Assembly: GCA_910589035.1 (NCBI GenBank)
Contig: CAJUSI010000005.1
Location: forward strand, 3,898-67,897
Direction of reading: 5' to 3'
Length of the DNA stretch: 64,000 nt
Source: an uncultured Acetatifactor sp.
GTDB lineage: Bacteria; Bacillota; Clostridia; Lachnospirales; Lachnospiraceae
Positions 9,085 through 15,686 of this stretch are shown here, one piece after another. A program made the translations under genes and the position numbers. Every line of letters begins with the position of its first letter. The stretch's first letter is position 1. Under the pieces are notes generated by a model. That model made no database searches. It was not told where the DNA came from and worked only from the letters and a program-made list of their open reading frames with translations.

Positions 9085-9744
9085 ATGAGAGCGGTTGTGT
9101 TTGACATGGATGGTGTGTTATTTGACACGGAGGTCGTATGCATGAAAAGCTGGACGGCCATTGCCGCCAGAAGGGGTCTGCCTATGATGGAGGAAGTGTT
9201 CCCGAAATGCATCGGGCTCAACGCCAACGACAGCAGGCAGGTGGTGCTGGAGGCGTACGGGGAGGATTTCGATTACCCCGTATTTCGACAGGAGACTGCG
9301 GAATGGTTTCGGAATTATATAGAAGAAAACGGCCTTCCCATCAAGCCGGGAATGCACCGGCTCCTGGACTGGCTGAAGGAAAACGGCTATCAAATAGGGC
9401 TGGCCTCCTCCACCCGGGGGGAATCCGTGTTCAGCCACCTGAAGCAGGCGGGCATCGGCGGCTTCTTTGAGACGGTGGTGACGGGGGATATGGTGGAGCA
9501 TTCCAAGCCCAGGCCGGATATCTACCTGCGGGCCTGCAGGGAGCTGGGGGTTGCTCCCGGGGAGACCTACGCCATCGAAGATTCCCCCAACGGTATCCGC
9601 TCCGCCCACGCGGCGGGAATGCGCCCCATCATGGTGCCGGATATGATTCCGGCGGACGAGGAGATGCGGGCCTTAAGCTTTCTGATCCGGAAGAATCTCA
9701 TGGAAGTGCTGGAGTATCTGCGGCAGGAAAAGGAGAAGGAATAA
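9085..9744 (+). CDS. HAD-superfamily hydrolase (beta-phosphoglucomutase-like)
   Basis: A 219-residue cytosolic HAD subfamily IA protein of normal length. Motif I is FDMDGVLFDTE (nucleophile Asp, then acid-base Asp), motif II is GLASSTRGES, the conserved Lys lies in HSKPRPDIYL, and motif IV is AIEDSPNGIRSAHAAGM. The Glu-Asp-Ser motif IV and the cap domain between motifs I and II resemble beta-phosphoglucomutase and sugar-phosphate phosphatases. Which activity it has cannot be decided from sequence. GGAGACAGAGG precedes the ATG. The C-terminus is very charged. Confidence 0.9.
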   Translation: MRAVVFDMDGVLFDTEVVCMKSWTAIAARRGLPMMEEVFPKCIGLNANDSRQVVLEAYGEDFDYPVFRQETAEWFRNYIEENGLPIKPGMHRLLDWLKENGYQIGLASSTRGESVFSHLKQAGIGGFFETVVTGDMVEHSKPRPDIYLRACRELGVAPGETYAIEDSPNGIRSAHAAGMRPIMVPDMIPADEEMRALSFLIRKNLMEVLEYLRQEKEKE

Positions 9745-9839
9745 GCCGTAGTTTCCCATGGAAAATTGTACCTGCGTCCACAGAAAGCTTTTAAATACAG
9801 TCGTTATTGTGCAGATACGATTTATCATGGGGAACTAAG

Positions 9840-9968
9840 GATAAGAGAAGGAACAGGACGAGGAACAGGACAAGGACAGAGAACAGGATAAGGACAGGGA
9901 ACAGGACAAGGAATAGAACAAGGACACAGAACAGTATAAGAACAGTATAAGAACAGGACAAGGAGAAG
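9840..9968 (+). repeat. purine-rich low-complexity repeat upstream of rsmA
   Basis: About 130 bp composed of near-repeats of GAACAGGACAAG with very few pyrimidines on this strand. One frame reads a charged Glu-Gln-Asp-Lys-Arg repeat but is closed by a TAG and has no start, so it is probably non-coding. It directly abuts the rsmA ribosome site (AGGAGAAG). Confidence 0.85.
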
Positions 9969-9974
9969 ACACAG

Positions 9975-10832
9975 ATGGCAGATCTGGGAATTCCTCACAA
10001 CACCATAGAGGTGTTGCAGAGGCATAACTTTACCATTCAGAAAAAATTCGGACAGAACTTCCTGATCGATCCAAGGGTGCTGGAGAAGATCATCCGGGCG
10101 GCGGATATCACGGAGGAGGACTGGGTGCTGGAGATCGGCCCCGGCATCGGCACCATGACCCAGTATCTGGCGGAGCAGGCCGGGGAGGTGACGGCGGTGG
10201 AGATCGATCGGTGCCTGATTCCCATTCTGGAAGAAACCCTGTCCGCTTACAGCAATGTGACGATTATCAATGCGGACATTCTGAAGATGGATTTGAAGGA
10301 GCTTGCGGAAGAGAAGGCCAAGGGCCGGTCCGTGAAGGTGGTGGCCAATCTTCCCTATTACATAACCACGCCCATCGTCATGGGATTGTTCGAGAGCCAT
10401 ATGCCCTTGAAGAGCGTCACCGTCATGGTCCAGAAGGAGGTGGCGGACCGCATGCAGGCGGGCCCGGGAAGCAAGGATTACGGCGCGCTCTCTCTGGCGG
10501 TGCAGTACTATGCCTGGCCGGAAATCGCGGCCAATGTGCCTCCCAACTGCTTCCTCCCCAGGCCCAATGTGGGAAGCGCTGTGATAAGACTTCTCCGGCA
10601 TGAAAGCGCCCCGGTGAAGGTGCGGGACGAGAAGAAGATGTTTCGCATCATCCGCGCCGCCTTCAACCAGAGGCGCAAAACCCTGGCCAACAGCCTGGGC
10701 AACGCCCCCGATCTGGGCATCTCCAAGGAGCGGGCGGCGTCCGCCCTGGAGGAGCTGCAGCTTCCGCCAGCGGTCCGGGGAGAGGCGCTTTCCCTGGAGC
10801 AGTTTGCGGCGCTGTCTGATTTGCTGTGGTAA
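9975..10832 (+). CDS. rsmA: 16S rRNA (adenine1518/1519-N6)-dimethyltransferase RsmA (KsgA)
   Basis: A 285-residue SAM-dependent rRNA dimethyltransferase of normal size. It dimethylates two adjacent adenines in the 3'-terminal hairpin of 16S rRNA during late 30S assembly. Visible motifs are KFGQNFLIDP near residue 27, the SAM-binding EIGPGIGTMTQYL, the acidic VTAVEID after strand 2, and the catalytic NLPYYITTPIV. The C-terminal small domain includes FNQRRKTLANSL, characteristic of RsmA. The ATG has AGGAGAAG upstream. A strong terminator follows closely, so it ends a transcript. Loss of this enzyme is known to give kasugamycin resistance in other bacteria. Confidence 0.97.
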   Translation: MADLGIPHNTIEVLQRHNFTIQKKFGQNFLIDPRVLEKIIRAADITEEDWVLEIGPGIGTMTQYLAEQAGEVTAVEIDRCLIPILEETLSAYSNVTIINADILKMDLKELAEEKAKGRSVKVVANLPYYITTPIVMGLFESHMPLKSVTVMVQKEVADRMQAGPGSKDYGALSLAVQYYAWPEIAANVPPNCFLPRPNVGSAVIRLLRHESAPVKVRDEKKMFRIIRAAFNQRRKTLANSLGNAPDLGISKERAASALEELQLPPAVRGEALSLEQFAALSDLLW

Positions 10833-10859
10833 ATGGATTTCTGCCCGCTGCAGCAGCGG

Positions 10860-10892
10860 AAAACGTCTTGTTGGAAAATAAGGCGTTTTTTT
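10860..10892 (+). terminator. rho-independent terminator after rsmA
   Basis: AAAACGTCTT pairs with AAGGCGTTTT (one G-T wobble) and is followed by a run of T. Confidence 0.85.
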
Positions 10893-10920
10893 CTGCATCA
10901 GAAGAAGTACAAAGGAAGGA

Positions 10921-10949
10921 TTGAAATATGGATATGACTAATGTATGAT
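10921..10949 (+). promoter_or_regulatory. sigma-A promoter of the agr-like regulator genes
   Basis: TTGAAA and TATGAT with a 17-base spacer, ending 26 bases before the LytTR regulator start. It lies after the rsmA terminator, so the two-component genes form their own transcript. Confidence 0.75.
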
Positions 10950-10975
10950 GATACAAAAGAGATAAAGGGGGAAAT

Positions 10976-11677
10976 ATGTATTATATAGGGATATGCGACG
11001 ACGGAAAAAATACCTGCGCGTTAATTGAGGAAATGGTGCTGCTGTATGCAAAAAAGAGCAAGCTGAGGATGGATATCCAAGTATGGTATACAGGCGAGGA
11101 ATTGTGCGGATATTTGGAACAGGGGGGCTGCCTGGATATTCTGTTCTTGGATATAGAGTTGTTCCGGCTGACCGGGATAGAGGTGGGTGGCTTTATACGG
11201 AACAGGATGGAGGACAGGAGGATGCAGATCATTTACATTTCCGGGCATCCTGCATATGCACAGAAATTGTTCAAAACTCAGCCAATGGATTTCTTGGTCA
11301 AGCCGATTACCGTACAGCAGATAGAAGATTCCCTTGAACTGGCAGTGAAGCTGATTGAGAGAAATTTGGAGAGATTTGAATTCCAAATCGGCAGGGACTA
11401 TCACTACATATCATACGGAGAAATTATATATTTTGAGAGTAAGGGGCGAAAAATAAAAATCGTGATAGTGGGTGCGGAAGCAGAGTTTTATGGGGTACTA
11501 AAGGATTTGGAAGAGAAACTTCCCAAAGAATTTATTCCGATTCATCAGTCATTTGTGATAAACAGAACTCATGTAGCGCGATATGCCTATGAAATGGTGG
11601 AGATGGATAACGGCACTGTACTTTCCATTAGCAAAGCATATCGGAAACAGGTTAGGGAGAGGTTATTAAGGGGATGA
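10976..11677 (+). CDS. LytTR-family response regulator (AgrA-like)
   Basis: A 233-residue DNA-binding response regulator. The receiver domain (about 1-120) has the acidic pair Asp8-Asp9 in GICDDGK, the phospho-acceptor Asp59 in LFLDI, and the conserved Lys in DFLVKPI. The LytTR output domain (about 130-233) begins IGRDYHYISYGEIIYFES and contains FIPIHQSFVINRTHVARY, typical of AgrA, VirR and ComE. It should bind paired direct repeats about two helical turns apart; such a pair lies upstream of the peptide gene in this locus. GGGGGAAAT precedes the ATG. Its stop overlaps the kinase start by 4 bp, so the two are translationally coupled. Confidence 0.93.
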   Translation: MYYIGICDDGKNTCALIEEMVLLYAKKSKLRMDIQVWYTGEELCGYLEQGGCLDILFLDIELFRLTGIEVGGFIRNRMEDRRMQIIYISGHPAYAQKLFKTQPMDFLVKPITVQQIEDSLELAVKLIERNLERFEFQIGRDYHYISYGEIIYFESKGRKIKIVIVGAEAEFYGVLKDLEEKLPKEFIPIHQSFVINRTHVARYAYEMVEMDNGTVLSISKAYRKQVRERLLRG

Positions 11678-12945
11678 ATATGGCGGATATCATAATTTGC
11701 GTTACGACGAATTTGTTCAGGATTTACCTGATAAGCAGATTTGTTCATATATTTGCAGGGGATGCGGAAAATGAGACTTGTTGCTATTGGGTGAGGCGTA
11801 TAGTATATGGAGCATTTTTCGCCATTAATACGATAACTTATTTGGCCTTTCACATGATGTGGGTTAACGTTATCTGCAATTTGCTTGGAATTGGGCTGAT
11901 TGTCCTGACATATACAAGATCGCTGAAGATGATTTTATTTGTGACGGGATCTATCTATATAGTTAACATGGCATGTAGCGTGGCAGCGATTCTTCCATTT
12001 GTAGATTATGAGGATGGTATGGGATTCGATCAGATTTATGAGGCATTAGATATGTTTTTGGTACTGATCTGTGAGTTGATTGCGGAAAAGATTGTAGATA
12101 CCCGGCAGAAAACGGCGAATATCCAGACTCTCTCTTTTGTTTTTGTACCACTATGCAGTATTGGGATGCTTTATGTTATAACTTATACAAGAAGCAGCGT
12201 AAGAGCAGGGATTGTTATAGCAGGCATTGGACTTGTCCTGATTAATTTTTTTACTTTTTATTTATATAATACACAGGTGGATGCTTTATTCCATAAATAT
12301 GAGAACGAAGTGTTGCGGCAGGAGGTTAAGGGGTACGCAAATCAATTGGATGTAATGCTACAGGGAGAAGAAAGAGTAAAAGCATTGCGTCATGATATGA
12401 AACACCATATGAACGAACTGAAAATACTGGCTGCAAAAGGCGAGATCAGCGCGATTGAAGAATATATAGATGATATGCGGGAGTTTATAAACAATCCTTA
12501 CGAAATTGTTTCCTCAGGGAATCTGGAAATAGACAGTGTAATGAACTATATGCTTTACAGGGCAGAGGAAGAAGGGTGCAATGTAAATGTGAAAGTACAG
12601 CTTCCGGAATCAGTGAGACATTCCTTTGACATTAACGTAATCCTGGGAAATTTGCTAGAGAACGGCATTGAGGCGGCAGGGCAGACAGAAGAGAAAAGAC
12701 TGGACATAAATATTGAAATGCACCAGGGCTTTTTGAGAATACAGATTGAAAACAGCTATGCTGGTAAATTGGAAAAAGGCCATGAAAGCCTACTTACAAC
12801 GAAAGCGAAAAAAGACCATCATGGTATCGGCCTGGAGAATGTAAGAAAAATCGTGCGCAAATATAACGGAACTATGGAAATATGCTCAGAGGACGATTTA
12901 TTTCGTGTTATTTTGCTCTTATATATATCAGAAGGTTCAGATTGA
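11674..12945 (+). CDS. GHKL-domain sensor histidine kinase (AgrC-like)
   Basis: A 423-residue quorum-sensing type kinase (HPK10 class). The N-terminal 200 residues contain about six hydrophobic segments, as in AgrC, the receptor for cyclic peptide pheromones. His240 in ALRHDMKHHMNEL is the likely phosphorylation site, followed by the GHKL ATPase part with NVILGNLLENGIEAA (N box) and HHGIGLENVRKIVRKYNG (G box). The partner is the overlapping LytTR regulator. Codons are AT-rich compared with rsmA upstream. The ligand is inferred to be the product of the AgrD-like gene just downstream. Confidence 0.93.
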   Translation: MNMADIIICVTTNLFRIYLISRFVHIFAGDAENETCCYWVRRIVYGAFFAINTITYLAFHMMWVNVICNLLGIGLIVLTYTRSLKMILFVTGSIYIVNMACSVAAILPFVDYEDGMGFDQIYEALDMFLVLICELIAEKIVDTRQKTANIQTLSFVFVPLCSIGMLYVITYTRSSVRAGIVIAGIGLVLINFFTFYLYNTQVDALFHKYENEVLRQEVKGYANQLDVMLQGEERVKALRHDMKHHMNELKILAAKGEISAIEEYIDDMREFINNPYEIVSSGNLEIDSVMNYMLYRAEEEGCNVNVKVQLPESVRHSFDINVILGNLLENGIEAAGQTEEKRLDINIEMHQGFLRIQIENSYAGKLEKGHESLLTTKAKKDHHGIGLENVRKIVRKYNGTMEICSEDDLFRVILLLYISEGSD

Positions 12946-12960
12946 AATAGTCTAAAATTT

Positions 12961-13028
12961 CCAATTATCACACAAATATAACCCAATTATGACAGGAAAC
13001 AGCACAAAGGGATTTTTTGTGCTATCAT
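12961..13028 (+). promoter_or_regulatory. tandem LytTR-type operator and promoter of the AgrD-like operon
   Basis: Two 12-bp direct repeats, CCAATTATCACA and CCAATTATGACA, start 22 bp apart, the two-turn spacing expected for LytTR/AgrA-family sites. A TATCAT -10 box ends at the right side. The position for -35, 17 bases earlier, reads CAGCAC and is poor, and the downstream repeat ends about five bases before it, the arrangement of an activator-dependent promoter. A short inverted repeat AGCACAAA/TTTGTGCT overlaps the spacer. Binding by the adjacent regulator is inferred. Confidence 0.72.
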
Positions 13029-13053
13029 GCTTTTGGAAAGGAGGATGATAGCA

Positions 13054-13203
13054 ATGAAAATGGAGCGAGTAAAAAAAAGAGTGGAACAGGTAATTGCCCA
13101 AATTGCTAAAAGGTCGGCAAGCGTAGAAGCTAATACCGCATGTTCATTCTTGGGATATCAGCCCAAAGAACCAAAGCAAGTCAAATCATTGCGGAAGTTT
13201 TGA
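13054..13203 (+). CDS. AgrD-like cyclic autoinducer precursor peptide
   Basis: A 49-residue peptide, too short for ordinary gene callers, with an excellent ribosome site (GGAAAGGAGG). The N-terminal half is a basic amphipathic helix (MKMERVKKRVEQVIAQIAKR), followed by a short segment ending NTACSFLGYQP and a charged Lys/Pro tail PKEPKQVKSLRKF. This is the plan of clostridial cyclic lactone autoinducer peptides (AgrD family): amphipathic leader, single Cys that forms the thiolactone with a residue four or five positions on, then a Pro-rich C-terminal recognition tail. Cys30 is the only Cys. Ring size and cleavage sites cannot be read off. It follows the LytTR operator and the kinase, which fits an autoinducer gene. 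No AgrB is adjacent. Confidence 0.82.
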   Translation: MKMERVKKRVEQVIAQIAKRSASVEANTACSFLGYQPKEPKQVKSLRKF

Positions 13204-13820
13204 AAATTAAGGGGAAAATAGCAGGAATTCGAGAATGCAATGATGTTGTTTCCTTTTCTTATGATAGATTAGAGTGGCAGCTGCACAAATCCGGTAGATA
13301 TGCCTATGAAACCAACGAAGGCTGTTGCGCCACATCTGCAGCCTGGTTAAATTATATTGTTGAATATACATATCATGAGCGGGGGTATCTACATTTTCTC
13401 CGACCTGATGGAAGCGGCCATGTTCTAAATTACATCTTACTAAATGGAAAATATTATATAATAGATATGACAGCATTAACCAAAGAAAATGCTAAATTTG
13501 CGCCTGTGGAAACGGGTCTAAAGAAAGATTATGTATCATCGAAATTCTACACAGGAATTTGCGCACAAGCAAATAATTTAATGGATTATGTAAATTTCCA
13601 CAGGAGATTTCAGATGACAAAAGGGTATGAGTTTTCTTATCTAAGCAAATCTCCTGTGTCTGCACTATCGCCCAATTGTTCTTATGTTGAGAATGGTATT
13701 CTGTACTTTTTGGAATTCGGAAAGAGCTTTTTGCTACAAATGAGAAATTTGCATTATGAAAGCAGACAGGTTCCTGAAGATTTGAAGTTTCCTATAGAAT
13801 ATACAAATGATTATGTGTAA
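13200..13820 (+). CDS. transglutaminase/papain-like Cys-His-Asp protein of the agr-like locus
   Basis: A protein of about 206 residues from the TTG that overlaps the stop of the AgrD-like gene (TTGA), suggesting translational coupling; an ATG at 13140 would add 20 residues but lies inside the peptide gene and has no ribosome site. No signal peptide or membrane segment. The segment NEGCCATSAAWLNYI, then DGSGHVLNYILLNGKYYIIDMTA, reproduces the order and spacing of a transglutaminase-like Cys-His-Asp triad (second Cys of GCC, His of GHVLN, Asp of IIDMT). The family is recognised by motif only. Its place between the peptide precursor and two exporters suggests peptide maturation, in the position where AgrB would be expected. 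That is inference; a substrate-binding or immunity role is also possible. Confidence 0.7.
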   Translation: MKIKGKIAGIRECNDVVSFSYDRLEWQLHKSGRYAYETNEGCCATSAAWLNYIVEYTYHERGYLHFLRPDGSGHVLNYILLNGKYYIIDMTALTKENAKFAPVETGLKKDYVSSKFYTGICAQANNLMDYVNFHRRFQMTKGYEFSYLSKSPVSALSPNCSYVENGILYFLEFGKSFLLQMRNLHYESRQVPEDLKFPIEYTNDYV

Positions 13821-13838
13821 ATGAAAAGGAATTCAGGG

Positions 13839-15686
13839 ATGAGAGAACGGGACATGAAATTTACAGTAAGAAGAGCGGCTCTCTTTTTCTTTCAACATGC
13901 GCCCTGGGCAACGCTTGCCATGCTTCTGCTGAAGGGAACGCTTGCCATGCTGCCCTTTGCCTCCGTACTGCTGGGGGCGCAGTTTGTGGACAGGGCATTG
14001 GAGGCGGCTTTGGGAGTGAGGCCTGCCATCTGCAGCGCAGTTCTGGTGGCGCTGGTTCAGCTGGTTCAGAGACTGGGGAATAATGGGTATTCCTTCTGCC
14101 GGATGCTCCAGCGTGAAAGGACTTATCCGGCAGTTGATAGAATGATTACAGAGAAGATAGCGTGCCTGCAGTATTCTTGCATTGAGGACGATGCCGCGCA
14201 GGATATCCTTTCACGCATAGCAGGTGACCCGGAGGGAATTTTATCGGGAATTATGGAAGGATATCTGGAGATGGCAGTTTTCATCATTTCAAACGTAAGC
14301 CTGGTATCGATTCTGATCTTTCAGATGCCGGTATGGGTGTCCCTTGTGATTACCGCCGTGCTGGCAGCTTTTGGATTCTATGCCTTGAAGAGCGGCCAGC
14401 GGCAGTACCATGCCCACGCCGAAGTGACGGCCTGCCGGAGAAAAGCGGACTATTATGAGAAAATCCTTGGAGACCGTGACACGGTGAACGAGAGGACGCT
14501 TTTTGATTACGGTGAAAAAATAAACAAAGAATTCCTGGCGGCAAGCCGCCGGGCGAGAAAGAAAGAACAGAAAGCACGTTTTAGCTGGTTTCTGGGGATG
14601 AACATAGGCGGATATATAGCCGCCGGCATTTCCGTTATCGTACTTTTGCTGCTGCTGCCTGCAGTACTGCGGAGGGAGACCTCCGTGGGGCTGTTCGTTT
14701 CCCTGGTGACGGCATTTATGTCAATGATACAGATGGTTACGTGGCAGTTTCCGGACAGAATCAAGGAGCTGTCCAAAAGCAAAATGATGCTTGAGGATTT
14801 TAACGTTGTGATGGATATGCCGCTTTATGCCGATGCATTTCAGGATTTTGCCGTAAAGAAGGGCAAAGCCCTGACAGAGGGAAGGCTTGACGGGACGGCT
14901 TCTGGCGGAGAACTCTCCGACGGGGACTTGACATTTGAATCCCTGGAATTCAGAAACGTCACCTTCCGTTATCCAGGCACGGACAAAGAGGTGCTGAAGA
15001 ATATGTCCTTTCAGGTGAAGAAAGGGATGCATTATGCCTTTGCAGGGAAAAACGGATGTGGGAAGTCTACGGTGGTGAAACTGATCCTGAGACTGTACGA
15101 GCCGGACAAAGGGGAGATTTTACTGAATCATAGAAATATCAGGGAATATGAAGCCGGGCATATCTGGAAGATTTTTGCGGTGCTTTTTCAGGATTACGCG
15201 AGATATCCGGTCTCTTTGGCGGACAATATCGCATTGGGAGGAGGCGGGGGTCGGAAAAGTATGGCCAGAGTAGAACGGGCTGTGTCACAGGCCGGCCTGG
15301 AGCAGGTTGTGGAGAAGCTGCCAGAAGGCCTGGAGACGGCATTGGGAAAAGTCCTGGACGGATCTGTGGATCTGTCCGGAGGAGAGTGGCAGAGGGTAGC
15401 TATGGCGAGAATGCATTATAATGCATCGCCTGTCAAGATTCTGGATGAGCCCACCGCGGCCATGGATCCGGTGCAGGAACAGAAGGTGTACCGGCAGTTT
15501 TCCGATGCATACCGGGACAGAACCACCATTATGATCACCCACAGGCTTGGGGCGGCAGCAGCATGCGACTGTATTTTTGTAATAGAGGACGGCGGTGTAA
15601 AGGAAACCGGAAGCCATGAATCCCTCATGGAGCGCAACGGGATTTACAGAGAGATGTTCGATAAACAGAGGGAGTGGTATATATGA
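13839..15686 (+). CDS. ABC exporter, fused permease-ATPase (first of pair)
   Basis: A 615-residue half-transporter. The N-terminal 300 residues carry about five hydrophobic segments of an exporter-type membrane domain. The ATPase domain has Walker A GKNGCGKST, signature LSGGEWQRVAMAR, Walker B VKILDEPTAAMDP with catalytic Glu, and the switch His in MITHR, so it looks active. The ATG at 13839 is preferred because AAAAGGA sits eight bases upstream; an ATG 18 bases earlier touches the preceding stop without a site. The gene overlaps the next by 4 bp. With that gene it probably forms a heterodimeric exporter like those for bacteriocins and peptide pheromones. Confidence 0.9.
   Translation: MRERDMKFTVRRAALFFFQHAPWATLAMLLLKGTLAMLPFASVLLGAQFVDRALEAALGVRPAICSAVLVALVQLVQRLGNNGYSFCRMLQRERTYPAVDRMITEKIACLQYSCIEDDAAQDILSRIAGDPEGILSGIMEGYLEMAVFIISNVSLVSILIFQMPVWVSLVITAVLAAFGFYALKSGQRQYHAHAEVTACRRKADYYEKILGDRDTVNERTLFDYGEKINKEFLAASRRARKKEQKARFSWFLGMNIGGYIAAGISVIVLLLLLPAVLRRETSVGLFVSLVTAFMSMIQMVTWQFPDRIKELSKSKMMLEDFNVVMDMPLYADAFQDFAVKKGKALTEGRLDGTASGGELSDGDLTFESLEFRNVTFRYPGTDKEVLKNMSFQVKKGMHYAFAGKNGCGKSTVVKLILRLYEPDKGEILLNHRNIREYEAGHIWKIFAVLFQDYARYPVSLADNIALGGGGGRKSMARVERAVSQAGLEQVVEKLPEGLETALGKVLDGSVDLSGGEWQRVAMARMHYNASPVKILDEPTAAMDPVQEQKVYRQFSDAYRDRTTIMITHRLGAAAACDCIFVIEDGGVKETGSHESLMERNGIYREMFDKQREWYI

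Noticed and set aside
13140..13199. ATG at 13140 as start of the transglutaminase-like gene
   Set aside because: It lies inside the AgrD-like gene in another frame and has no ribosome site, while the peptide gene has a strong one.
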